A DNA stretch of 11,318 bases, from contig DAOVEQ010000013.1 in assembly GCA_030668905.1 (NCBI GenBank), forward strand, positions 1 through 11,318, read 5' to 3'. The notes under the pieces are model-generated. The model was not told where the DNA came from. It saw only the letters and a program-made list of their open reading frames with translations, and did no database searches. Each line of letters starts with the position of its first letter. Position 1 is the stretch's first letter. The DNA is from Thermococci archaeon (lineage in GTDB: Archaea; Methanobacteriota_B; Thermococci; Methanofastidiosales; B48-G16). Made by a program: the position numbers and the translations under genes. Positions 1-6,959 of the stretch are shown piece by piece.

Positions 1-363
1 TGGCTGCATGGAGTAGTCCAGATAGAAAAGAAAAATGATAGCGATCCTAAAAAAGCGATAGATGCCGCTTTCAAGGGACACGGGAGCATGAAGCATGTCA
101 TGATCGTAGATGAAGATGTTGACATATACGATCCGAATGCATTGGAATGGGCAGTAGCGACAAGGTTTCAAGGAGACAGAGATTTATATATCTATTCGGA
201 TCAACCTGGAAGCTCATTAGACCCATCAGGGAAGCATGAGCCTGGAAAAAAGACGCGTACAACGAAGATAGGTATAGACGCCACCATACCTTCTGACGTC
301 GATCCAATCAAATACGAGAAGGTAAAATATACAAAGGTAGATATGGATGATTACGTCGGGTGA
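1..363 (+). CDS. UbiD-family decarboxylase, C-terminal fragment (probable anhydromevalonate phosphate decarboxylase)
   Basis: The reading frame is open from base 1 to the TGA at 361-363, so only the last 120 residues are visible and the start lies upstream of the window. UbiD C-terminal hallmarks are clear: HGSMKHVMIVDEDVDIYDP (visible residues 27-45), the ATRFQGDRDL stretch, GSSLDPS (70-76) and TTKIGIDAT (87-95). UbiD enzymes are prenylated-FMN-dependent decarboxylases; their catalytic residues lie earlier in the protein and cannot be checked here. In the archaeal mevalonate pathway a UbiD homologue converts trans-anhydromevalonate 5-phosphate to isopentenyl phosphate. The two aconitase-X genes just downstream, which would make that substrate, favour this role over aromatic-acid decarboxylation. 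The family call is firm; the substrate is inferred from context. The last 17 bases overlap the next gene, indicating one operon. Confidence 0.9.
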   Translation, partial: WLHGVVQIEKKNDSDPKKAIDAAFKGHGSMKHVMIVDEDVDIYDPNALEWAVATRFQGDRDLYIYSDQPGSSLDPSGKHEPGKKTRTTKIGIDATIPSDVDPIKYEKVKYTKVDMDDYVG

Positions 364-664
364 GGGGAAGTACAGGGTATGGCTCGAAGAAAAAAAGATT
401 GGAGATGACAGATTATATATTTTAGGTGGAGGAGAAAAGACCCATATAGGAGGAATAGTGATCTGCGAGCCGAAAAAAACACCGCGTGTCATTAGACTAG
501 AAGGGCATTATGATGATATTGTTTTAAAATCCATAGCCGGGAAAGCATGTGAAAAATATTGTACAACTATAGTAGCTATAGGAGGGATACACATAGAAAA
601 TGCTAAAAAAGAGGAGATAGATAAGATTGTAAAGAATTGTAGGAGTATGATATCATGTATCTGA
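347..664 (+). CDS. LpdD-like small protein, putative prenyl-FMN chaperone for the UbiD enzyme
   Basis: This is a 105-residue soluble protein. Recognisable blocks are GGGEKTHIGG (residues 27-36, with His33), GHYDD (53-57) and GGIHIENAKKEEID (79-92). From memory these match the prenylated-flavin-chaperone LpdD-like domain, named after a small protein of bacterial gallate decarboxylase loci. LpdD-type proteins are thought to help UbiD-type decarboxylases gain or keep their cofactor, but the mechanism is poorly defined. The ATG at 347 overlaps the UbiD gene by 17 bases and the stop overlaps the aconitase-X large subunit by 10, so translation is probably coupled. Position between a UbiD gene and its presumed substrate-producing dehydratase suggests service to the decarboxylase. 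Family assignment is fairly confident; the role is inferred. No upstream alternative start is compelling. Confidence 0.7.
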   Translation: MITSGEGKYRVWLEEKKIGDDRLYILGGGEKTHIGGIVICEPKKTPRVIRLEGHYDDIVLKSIAGKACEKYCTTIVAIGGIHIENAKKEEIDKIVKNCRSMISCI

Positions 665-1839
665 CAAGAGAAGAAGAATTCATCTTAAACGGTGAGAAAG
701 GAGAAGTGTATGAAAAAGTATTTCGTTTGCTAGTGAGACTCGGAGATATTTACGGAGCAGACAAAATGATACCAGTAGGATCCGTTCAGGTAGCTGGAGT
801 ATCTTATAAATCCATAGGTGATCCTGGAAGAGATTTTCTTGAGGATTTTGCAGAAAAAGGAGCTAAGGTCAAGGTTTTAACATTTCTAAACCCTGCTGGA
901 ATGGATATGGAAAACTGGAAGGAGCTCGGGTTTCCAAAAGATTTTGCTGAGAACCAGATAAGAATCATGAATGCATTCAAAAAGATGGGGATAGTTGTGA
1001 CAGCAACATGCACACCGTATCTTGCTGGGAACTTACCGAGGTTTGGAGAACACATCGCATGGTCAGAGTCCTCTGCAGTATCCTTCTCAAACTCAGTTAT
1101 CGGCGCGAGAACAAACAGAGAGGGAGGACCGTCAGCGTTAGCAGCTGCATTATGCGGCGTTACACCAAATTACGGATTGCATCTCGACGAGAATAGAAAA
1201 CCAAATATAGTCATAAATGTGGGGGTAGAGCTTAAATGCAACTCAGATTTTGGAGCTTTAGGGTACCATGTTGGCAAACTTGTTAAAAACAAAATTCCAT
1301 ACTTCAAAGGAATAAAAGATGCAAACACAGATAATTTGAAAGCATTGGGAGCTGCAATGGCAGCTTCTGGAGCGGTAGCGTTGTACCATGCGGAAAATTT
1401 AACACCAGAAGCAAAAATCATGGAGACAAAGGGATTGGAGAATGTAGATGTTACCAGTAAAGAAATTAAGGAAACGTACGAGAAATTAAATACAGGTAAA
1501 GATGCTGATATTGTAATTCTAGGATGTCCTCACGCATCCCTTCGTGAGATAGCAACAGTAGCGGAAAAACTCAGAGGGAAGAAATTATCAAAGCCCCTCT
1601 GGATATGCACGTCAAAAGCCATGAAAGAAACAGCAACTATTATGGGATATACAGATATAATCGAAAAAGCGGGAGGAAAGATAGTATGCGATACATGCAT
1701 GGTAGTATCACCCATAGAAAAAATGGGATACAAGACTACAGGAGTAAACTCAGGAAAGGCTGCAAACTATTTGCCCGGATTCTGTAAACAGAAGGTAGTT
1801 TTTAATAACATTGATGAGTTAATAAAGGGTGTGTTGTGA
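655..1839 (+). CDS. Aconitase-X catalytic (large) subunit; probable phosphomevalonate dehydratase large subunit
   Basis: A 394-residue protein of the aconitase-X catalytic family. The family core runs from ATCTPYLAGN (residues 117-126) through FGEHIAWSESSAV (130-142) and GARTNREGGPSALAAA (150-165) to YGLHLDENR (173-181). Cys119, Cys291 (in LGCPHASL) and Cys345/Cys348 (CDTC) are plausible iron-sulfur ligands, judged from family position only. In archaea with the modified mevalonate pathway this subunit pairs with a small swivel subunit to dehydrate (R)-5-phosphomevalonate to trans-anhydromevalonate phosphate. A related bacterial family, cis-3-hydroxy-L-proline dehydratase, is the main alternative. 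The neighbouring UbiD gene argues for the mevalonate role. The start overlaps the LpdD-like gene by 10 bases, and the stop TGA shares one base with the next ATG. Confidence 0.93.
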   Translation: MYLTREEEFILNGEKGEVYEKVFRLLVRLGDIYGADKMIPVGSVQVAGVSYKSIGDPGRDFLEDFAEKGAKVKVLTFLNPAGMDMENWKELGFPKDFAENQIRIMNAFKKMGIVVTATCTPYLAGNLPRFGEHIAWSESSAVSFSNSVIGARTNREGGPSALAAALCGVTPNYGLHLDENRKPNIVINVGVELKCNSDFGALGYHVGKLVKNKIPYFKGIKDANTDNLKALGAAMAASGAVALYHAENLTPEAKIMETKGLENVDVTSKEIKETYEKLNTGKDADIVILGCPHASLREIATVAEKLRGKKLSKPLWICTSKAMKETATIMGYTDIIEKAGGKIVCDTCMVVSPIEKMGYKTTGVNSGKAANYLPGFCKQKVVFNNIDELIKGVL

Positions 1840-2225
1840 TGAAGGGAAGAATGATAAGTCTTGGAACTGCAGAAGGAGAAGCTATTGTATCAAAGGAGCC
1901 CATAGGATTTTATGGAGGGATAGATGCGAAAACAGGAATTGTAATAGAAAAAGGACACGAACTTGAAGGGAAATGCGTCAAAGATAAAATATTGGTATTT
2001 CCACGCGGAAAAGGATCCACTGTCGGTTCCTATGTTATATACGGGTTAAAAATGAATGGAGTCGCACCAAAGGCGATAATAAACAAGGAAACAGAGACGA
2101 TAGTTGCTACCGGTGTTATACTTGCTGGTATCCCGTGCATCGATAAAATTGATATAGAAAATATAAAAACTGGAGATAAATTGAAGGTAGAGGCAGACAA
2201 AGGAATAGTAGAAAAATTAAAATGA
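1839..2225 (+). CDS. Aconitase-X swivel (small) subunit; probable phosphomevalonate dehydratase small subunit
   Basis: A 128-residue swivel-domain protein. The signature PRGKGSTVGSYV (residues 55-66) contains the serine of GKGS that serves in catalysis in aconitase-family swivel domains. EGEAIVS near the N-terminus and AGIPCID (96-102) also fit the family. I start the gene at ATG 1839, which overlaps the large-subunit stop as TGATG. A GTG at 1836 is in frame but adds only one residue. A GGGTG element at 1828-1832 sits a few bases upstream as a possible ribosome binding site. The subunit closes over the large subunit to complete the active site, so the two genes form one enzyme. Its 3' end overlaps the convergent p27-like gene by 9 bases. 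Confidence 0.92.
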   Translation: MKGRMISLGTAEGEAIVSKEPIGFYGGIDAKTGIVIEKGHELEGKCVKDKILVFPRGKGSTVGSYVIYGLKMNGVAPKAIINKETETIVATGVILAGIPCIDKIDIENIKTGDKLKVEADKGIVEKLK

Positions 2226-2486
2226 TTTTATTTTTTTCAGAATCTCTATAGCTCTTCCTATTTTTTCTATTTCTTCTACATCTTCTGTGTCTTTTAATTT
2301 TTTATAGAGAAACTCTATTTTCTCATTTATCATGTCTTCTTTTGTTTCCGATCCACAATTTATACAGAATATTTTTCCATCTTTTTCAAATAAAGGATAA
2401 GAACACTTTTCGCAGTGTTTATCTGTCATCTTTGCTCCAGAAAGAAGCAATTTAGCTATCTTTTCATTATCGATCGTTTTCACCAT
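2217..2486 (-). CDS. Sjogren's syndrome/scleroderma autoantigen 1 (p27, UPF0148) family zinc-ribbon protein
   Basis: An 89-residue protein with the family core LLLSGAKMTDKHCEKC (residues 13-28) followed by PLFEKDGKIFCINCG (31-45). Cys25, Cys28, Cys41 and Cys44 make a complete four-cysteine zinc ribbon. The C-terminal half, from about residue 50, is charged and probably a coiled helix. The family is widespread in archaea and related to human p27; its function is not established. The ATG is embedded in ATGGTGA, overlapping the stop of the upstream glycosyltransferase by 7 bases, so the two are co-transcribed and probably translationally coupled. Its 3' end overlaps the convergent aconitase-X small subunit. 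Confidence 0.85.
   Translation of the reverse strand: MVKTIDNEKIAKLLLSGAKMTDKHCEKCSYPLFEKDGKIFCINCGSETKEDMINEKIEFLYKKLKDTEDVEEIEKIGRAIEILKKIKSF
2226..2237 (+). terminator. T-rich terminator candidate for the mevalonate operon
   Basis: Four T, one A and seven T follow directly after the small-subunit stop codon on the plus strand. Archaeal RNA polymerase often terminates at such oligo-T stretches without a hairpin. The tract lies inside the 3' end of the convergent p27-like gene, so its composition may partly reflect Lys codons on the other strand. Confidence 0.35.
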
Positions 2487-3118
2487 AATAAACTTTGTAT
2501 CAAGAATTTTATAAATTTTATCGTATCCCTTAAATTATTTATGTGGCTTTTCTCACCTGCATAGATAGTTTTTATTCTGACATTTCCAATCCTGCATTTT
2601 GCTCTTACAAGTAACTCTGATTCCAGGATAAATCTTTCAGTCTTAAAATCCAATCCCCTAAGAGCATCTGTTTTTATCAATCGATATCCTGACTGACTGT
2701 CTCCTATCTTTTGGTGCGTTCGCAGAGACAATAAAAATGTTGTTATAGTATTTGAGATCCTTCTAGGAAAAGGCATCTCCTTAAAATCTCTTGCACCTAT
2801 GATTATATCATATTTATCTATTTTTTTTAAAAAATTTGGGATCTCGGAAGGATCGTGCTGCCCATCAGCATCCAGAGTTATTATAATGTCATAATTATTT
2901 TTCAAGGCATAGTTAAAACCGGTAATCAATGCATCTCCTTTTCCCCTGTTTTTTTCATGCTTTATTACAAAAGCTCCTTTTTCTTCAGCTCTCTTTCCAG
3001 TATCATCCATGGAACCGTCGTCTATTACAATGACATCGCAGTACTTTAACGTCTTTTTTACTACTTTTCCTATCCTCTCTTCTTCGTTATACGCAGGGAT
3101 CAAAGCCAGAATTTTCAT
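2480..3118 (-). CDS. Family 2 glycosyltransferase, dolichyl-phosphate-sugar synthase-like
   Basis: A 212-residue GT-A fold enzyme. Visible motifs are IPAYNEE (residues 7-13, nucleotide binding), VIDDGSMDDT (31-40), the metal-binding DADGQHDP (83-90) and GDSQSGYR (139-146). This arrangement matches the DPM1/DPG-synthase branch, which moves a sugar from a nucleotide donor to a polyprenyl (dolichyl) phosphate at the inner membrane face. The protein ends shortly after the catalytic domain and lacks the two to four C-terminal membrane helices of some relatives, so it resembles the soluble or peripherally bound form. Lipid-linked sugar transfer would feed N-glycosylation or polysaccharide synthesis. 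The exact donor sugar cannot be read from sequence. It is first in a two-gene minus-strand operon with the p27-like gene. Confidence 0.87.
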   Translation of the reverse strand: MKILALIPAYNEEERIGKVVKKTLKYCDVIVIDDGSMDDTGKRAEEKGAFVIKHEKNRGKGDALITGFNYALKNNYDIIITLDADGQHDPSEIPNFLKKIDKYDIIIGARDFKEMPFPRRISNTITTFLLSLRTHQKIGDSQSGYRLIKTDALRGLDFKTERFILESELLVRAKCRIGNVRIKTIYAGEKSHINNLRDTIKFIKFLIQSLLW

Positions 3119-3138
3119 TAAAAATCCTTATTTTTTTT

Positions 3139-3150
3139 CTTTATAAAGCT
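3139..3150 (-). promoter_or_regulatory. TATA box for the glycosyltransferase operon
   Basis: CTTTATAAAGC-like sequence on the minus strand, centred about 26 bases upstream of the ATG at 3118. That spacing places the transcription start at or next to the start codon, implying a leaderless or nearly leaderless mRNA. Confidence 0.55.
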
Positions 3151-3183
3151 TTATACCTTCAGAACAGATCTTCCCATCGTATT

Positions 3184-3194
3184 TTTATATAAAA
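3184..3194 (+). promoter_or_regulatory. TATA box for hef
   Basis: TTTATATAAAA sequence on the plus strand, centred about 22 bases before the hef ATG at 3211. As there is no ribosome binding site between it and the ATG, the hef mRNA is probably leaderless. It stands back-to-back with the glycosyltransferase promoter in a 92-bp divergent region. Confidence 0.55.
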
Positions 3195-3210
3195 ACTGAG
3201 AATAAAAGAC

Positions 3211-5394
3211 ATGGAGTTTATTGATCATCCTCTTGTTAAAAAAGATACAGTGATGGCAAGGATATATCAGGAAACAATTGTCGACAGTTGCAGAGAAAAA
3301 AATTCTATGGTAGTTCTTCCTACAGGACTGGGGAAAACTATAATTGCTGCACTTTTGACAGTTTATAGGCTCCAGAAGCATGACGGAAAGGTAATCTTTT
3401 TAGCGCCTACAAAACCCCTCGTCATGCAGCATTTCCAAACATTTTCCAATACTCTAAATATAGATAAGATGGAATTTTTTACAGGTACCGTAGCACCGTC
3501 TACGAGAAAGGATCTCTATGAGGGCAACAAAATAATATTTGCAACTCCGCAGGTCATAGAGAATGATATAATCTCTCGAAGATTGGATCTCGAAAATGTT
3601 TCAATGATCATTTTTGATGAAGGACATAGATCTATCGGCGATTATGCGTATGTCTTCATAGCAAAGAAATACATGGAAAAAGGAAAAAATCCTCTGGTAA
3701 TAGGACTTACAGCTTCTCCAGGAAGTCAAAAAGATAAGATCAATGAAGTATTGGAGAATCTTTTCATTGAAAACATAGAGGTGAGAACAGACAGTTCTCC
3801 CGACATAAAAAAGTATATTCAGGATATAGATATTGGGTGGATCGAGGTAGATTTTCCTGAGGAGTATAAAAAGATAAGGAAATATCTGGAAAAATATCTA
3901 GAGAATAAACTTAAAATTCTTCATAATATAGGTTTCTTGAGGAGTGCATCATTGGGGATATCTAAAAAAGGCCTTTTGGAGCTTGGAACACGAATAAGGA
4001 GAGATATGAATAAGAGCTATGGAAAGATGGATAAAAGGTATTTCATAGGGATAATGGCGCAGTCTTCAGCCATCAAAATTCAGCATGGGATGGAGCTTCT
4101 CGAAACCCAGGGAATTATACCTTTTTTGGATTATTTCGAGAGATTGAAACACCAGAAAGCAAAATCTGCAAAGGAAATAATTAATTCTGAACTTATAAAA
4201 AAAGCGTTAAACCTCGCAAAAACTATAGAAACAAGACATCCAAAGTATGGAAAATTAAGGGAGATAATAAAAGAAGAGATAAAAAGATGCAAGAATATAA
4301 TCGTTTTTTCCCAGTACAGAGACTCTGCGCAGAAAATAGTTGACATTTTAAACGATATAGAAGGAGTAAGAGCAATTAGGTTCGTTGGGCAGAGTTCCAA
4401 ACTTGGAGACAAAGGATTGACACAGAAAAACCAAAAAGAGATATTGGAAAAATTCAGGAATCAAGAATACAACATTCTTGTGGCGACATCAATAGCGGAA
4501 GAAGGATTGGATATACCTAGCGTTGATTTAGTGCTATTTTTCGAGCCTGTGCCTTCAGAGATAAGGACTATTCAGAGGAGAGGAAGAACAGGAAGAAGAA
4601 AAGCAGGAAAAGTAATCGTATTGTTTACCGGAAAGACGAGAGATGAAGCGTATTTCTGGGTTTCCAGGGCGAAGGAAAAGAAGATGCATAAAATTCTTTT
4701 GCAGATGAAAAATCAATTGAAGAAAAAAGAATACATAGAAAAACAGACAAAAATTGAAGATTTTGTTAAAATAATAGTAGATTACAGAGAAAAGAGTCCA
4801 GTAGTAAAATATTTGTCTTCTCATTGCCTCGTAGAGCAGAAAAATCTTCCAGTAGGCGATTATATTCTTTCTGAGAAAGTATGTGTGGAAAGGAAAAGCT
4901 GTGAAGATTTTTTGAGGAGTTTAATGGACAGAAAGCTATTTCAGCAGATCAAAAATATCTCTGAGAATTATGAGATCCCTATTCTCATCATAGAAGGAGA
5001 AGACCTCTATTCACAGCATGAAATTTCTGCAAATGCTATTTTGAATGCTATAATTTCTATAATCTTAGATTTTAATGTTCATGTCATCTTTACAAAAGAT
5101 CCGTATGAAACGATGCTCATTTTATTAGATATAGCAAAAAGGGAACAACAGAAAGAGAGAAAAGATATCCCTATAAGGGGAAGTAAAAAGATCATGGACA
5201 TAAAAGAAAACCAAAGGTACATAATAGAGGGATTGCCTCATGTCTCAGCTACATTGGCTGAAAGACTTCTGAAACATTTTAAAAGTGTGAAAAATGTTTT
5301 CACAGCATCAAAAGAAGATTTGATGAAAGTAAAAGGAATCGGAGAAAAAACTGCAGATGAGATAATAGGAGTCATAGATAAGGGGTATGAGTGA
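3211..5394 (+). CDS. hef: Hef: XPF/FANCM-type helicase-nuclease
   Basis: A 727-residue protein of full family length. The N-terminal SF2 helicase shows LPTGLGKT (Walker A, residues 36-43), IIFDEGH (133-139; Walker B box DEGH), LTAS (166-169), ATSIAEEGLDIP (425-436) and QRRGRTGR (455-462). An insert of helices lies between the two RecA lobes (about 215-345), as in Hef and FANCM. The XPF nuclease follows, with VDYREKSP (523-530) and the catalytic GDY(X8)ERK(X3)D at 549-566, all key residues present. Two helix-hairpin-helix motifs close the protein (about 672-723, including VKGIGEKTA). Hef unwinds and cleaves forked DNA to process stalled replication forks in euryarchaea. Both enzymatic halves look active here. 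The start is the first ATG after a well-placed TATA box. Confidence 0.96.
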   Translation: MEFIDHPLVKKDTVMARIYQETIVDSCREKNSMVVLPTGLGKTIIAALLTVYRLQKHDGKVIFLAPTKPLVMQHFQTFSNTLNIDKMEFFTGTVAPSTRKDLYEGNKIIFATPQVIENDIISRRLDLENVSMIIFDEGHRSIGDYAYVFIAKKYMEKGKNPLVIGLTASPGSQKDKINEVLENLFIENIEVRTDSSPDIKKYIQDIDIGWIEVDFPEEYKKIRKYLEKYLENKLKILHNIGFLRSASLGISKKGLLELGTRIRRDMNKSYGKMDKRYFIGIMAQSSAIKIQHGMELLETQGIIPFLDYFERLKHQKAKSAKEIINSELIKKALNLAKTIETRHPKYGKLREIIKEEIKRCKNIIVFSQYRDSAQKIVDILNDIEGVRAIRFVGQSSKLGDKGLTQKNQKEILEKFRNQEYNILVATSIAEEGLDIPSVDLVLFFEPVPSEIRTIQRRGRTGRRKAGKVIVLFTGKTRDEAYFWVSRAKEKKMHKILLQMKNQLKKKEYIEKQTKIEDFVKIIVDYREKSPVVKYLSSHCLVEQKNLPVGDYILSEKVCVERKSCEDFLRSLMDRKLFQQIKNISENYEIPILIIEGEDLYSQHEISANAILNAIISIILDFNVHVIFTKDPYETMLILLDIAKREQQKERKDIPIRGSKKIMDIKENQRYIIEGLPHVSATLAERLLKHFKSVKNVFTASKEDLMKVKGIGEKTADEIIGVIDKGYE

Positions 5395-5422
5395 TCTGAT
5401 GAAAAACCTTTCAATAGTAAGC

Positions 5423-5432
5423 TTTATAAATA
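5423..5432 (+). promoter_or_regulatory. TATA box for the zinc-ribbon/MFS operon
   Basis: TTTATAAATA about 33 bases before the ATG at 5461. The expected transcription start (about 5450) falls at the edge of the ribosome binding site, so either the leader is very short or the binding site is used on read-through transcripts from hef. Confidence 0.5.
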
Positions 5433-5449
5433 GAACGATCAAAACACCT

Positions 5450-5457
5450 GAGGTGAT
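5450..5457 (+). promoter_or_regulatory. Strong ribosome binding site for the small zinc-ribbon gene
   Basis: GAGGTGAT is a full match to the archaeal anti-Shine-Dalgarno core and ends three bases before the ATG at 5461. It decides the start of this short gene. It is also the right half of CACCTGAGGTG (5445-5455), a palindrome around one central base. Confidence 0.6.
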
Positions 5458-5460
5458 CCA

Positions 5461-5625
5461 ATGAAATTTCAATGTCCCGTATGCAAGCATGCAGTGGAAG
5501 TGCATCATCTGAGGCAGGGTAAGATTATCCAGTGTGACGAATGCGAAACAGAGTTGAAACTTATAAAAGGTGAATCGTGGGAACTTACAGTCTTTGAAAG
5601 GAAAAAAGAAGAAAGATTCTTGTGA
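5461..5625 (+). CDS. 54-aa LysW-like zinc-ribbon protein
   Basis: A short gene, 54 residues, supported by an excellent ribosome binding site. It reads MKFQCPVCKHAVEV, then GKIIQCDECETELKLI; Cys5, Cys8, Cys25 and Cys28 form a zinc ribbon. Spacing and hydrophobic pattern resemble LysW, the amino-group carrier protein of archaeal and Thermus lysine/arginine synthesis. LysW proteins end in EDWGE, whose terminal Glu carries the substrate. This protein ends in ERKKEERFL instead, so it should not act as a carrier. More likely it is a stand-alone zinc-ribbon protein of unknown role. The MFS transporter begins four bases after its stop, so the two are probably one operon. Existence as a gene is well supported; function is unknown. 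Confidence 0.75.
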   Translation: MKFQCPVCKHAVEVHHLRQGKIIQCDECETELKLIKGESWELTVFERKKEERFL

Positions 5626-5629
5626 TCTG

Positions 5630-6865
5630 ATGAAATCTCAAAAATTCTTTTATATTTTTGTACCATTTAAAATAGCCCAGGGATGTACGTCCGTACTTCT
5701 TCCCTTGCTGATTGTAGAGCTTGGAGGGAAAGCCAAAGAAGTAGGTATAGTTTTAGGGCTTTACACAGCAGTTTCAATGTTTGGAACAGTTTTCTGGGGG
5801 AAAATTTCAGATAAATTTAAGAAGAGAAAAACATGTATCCTGATCGGATTTATGGGAACATTTTTATCATATCTTTTATTATCGATAGCTTCTAATCTTT
5901 ATGAGGTTATATTAATTCAGACATTCTTTGCAGTACTTATCGCAGCTGAAATACCCGTAACAACAGTTTATATTCTCCGCAGTACGAACAAATTTCACTG
6001 GGATGAAGCAATAGGCAGATTCAACAAAATCGGGGGATGGGCATGGGTAATAGGACTGGGAATTGGAGCAATAGCTTTATTTTTTGTTTCAATCCAAAAC
6101 TTATTTCTGATAAACAGTGTTATATCTGTGGTATCACTGATTTTAGGTTTTAAATACTTAAAACAGAGACCTATACATATAAATAGGAGAACATTCAAAT
6201 TACGTCTTACTCAAATAGTAGAAAGAACAAGATACATCCCAAACTATCTTATACACCTGCCAGCTATAAGATTAACAGAAAATAAGAAGATCAACTCTTT
6301 TTTAATCTCTGTATTTCTACTTTTAATGGCATCTAGCTTGATAATGACCCCAATAGTCCCATATTTAAAAATACTCGGCGTTGGATCGAGTCTCTGTTTT
6401 TTCGCCACTTTTATGAAGGCTTCAACATCCGCTTTAATGTACCAGAGGACAGGAAGAGAGATTTACAAAAAAGGAACTTTAAAGACTCTAAAGTATGGAA
6501 TATTGAGTAGAGTAGTTCTGTCTCTTTTAATGGCTATTTTGATAATTTATAAAGAGATCGCTGTTGGGATAATACTCATCTACGCTGTTCTCGGTATTAC
6601 GTGGTCTTATATCCTCATACCCTCTTTCTCTTACATGTCAAAAACAGCCGAAAAAGATAGAGAAGGTGGAGCTTTTGGCGCCTTTAATTTTTTCTACTCC
6701 TTTGGTCTCCTTGCAGGAAGTTTTTTGTCCGGTATTATAATGGATCTCTTCGGATACGAAGTCGACATATTTTTAGCTATAATACTTCTTTTAATAGTTA
6801 TACTGAACCTTAAAAATTCCAAAATAGAGGAGAAGAAAGTTGATCTGAAAAAGATATATGGTTAG
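5630..6865 (+). CDS. MFS transporter, 12 transmembrane segments
   Basis: A 411-residue membrane protein with about twelve hydrophobic segments, six on each side of a central polar loop (roughly residues 168-230). The MFS signature between helices 2 and 3 is present as GKISDKFKKRK (57-67). The GAFGAFNFFYSFGLLAG stretch in helix 11 is also typical of the superfamily. Such proteins are secondary transporters or drug/metabolite exporters driven by ion gradients; the substrate cannot be told. I chose ATG 5630, giving a short cytoplasmic N-terminus and four bases from the upstream stop. An in-frame GTG at 5570 would add 20 highly charged residues and overlap the zinc-ribbon gene. No strong ribosome binding site is visible, so translation may depend on coupling. 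Confidence 0.85.
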   Translation: MKSQKFFYIFVPFKIAQGCTSVLLPLLIVELGGKAKEVGIVLGLYTAVSMFGTVFWGKISDKFKKRKTCILIGFMGTFLSYLLLSIASNLYEVILIQTFFAVLIAAEIPVTTVYILRSTNKFHWDEAIGRFNKIGGWAWVIGLGIGAIALFFVSIQNLFLINSVISVVSLILGFKYLKQRPIHINRRTFKLRLTQIVERTRYIPNYLIHLPAIRLTENKKINSFLISVFLLLMASSLIMTPIVPYLKILGVGSSLCFFATFMKASTSALMYQRTGREIYKKGTLKTLKYGILSRVVLSLLMAILIIYKEIAVGIILIYAVLGITWSYILIPSFSYMSKTAEKDREGGAFGAFNFFYSFGLLAGSFLSGIIMDLFGYEVDIFLAIILLLIVILNLKNSKIEEKKVDLKKIYG

Positions 6866-6957
6866 GGGGCATAAATTGGAAAATATTAGGTTTCGGTAAT
6901 ATACAACTCATATACTTAGGATTACGCAAAGGTGAGGGGTTAGAGTAAAAAAACATT
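6866..6957 (+). other. Intergenic stretch at the probable left edge of the defence cassette
   Basis: No coding sequence is supported here. The stretch is AT-rich and contains a GGTGAGGGG element (6931-6939) resembling a ribosome binding site, but no ORF follows. No recombinase, tRNA end or terminal repeat is visible. Confidence 0.4.
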
Positions 6958-6959
6958 CA

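Noticed and set aside
5445..5455. CACCTGAGGTG as a hairpin that hides the ribosome binding site
   Set aside because: A one-base centre cannot form an RNA loop; at most three pairs remain, too weak to block translation. A DNA operator role remains possible but unsupported.
5570..5629. In-frame GTG extension of the MFS transporter by 20 residues
   Set aside because: It lies inside the zinc-ribbon gene and adds a lysine-rich stretch before the first membrane helix. ATG 5630 fits the operon spacing better.
6931..6939. GGTGAGGGG as the ribosome binding site of a missed gene
   Set aside because: The frames that follow close within a few codons, with no start at suitable distance.
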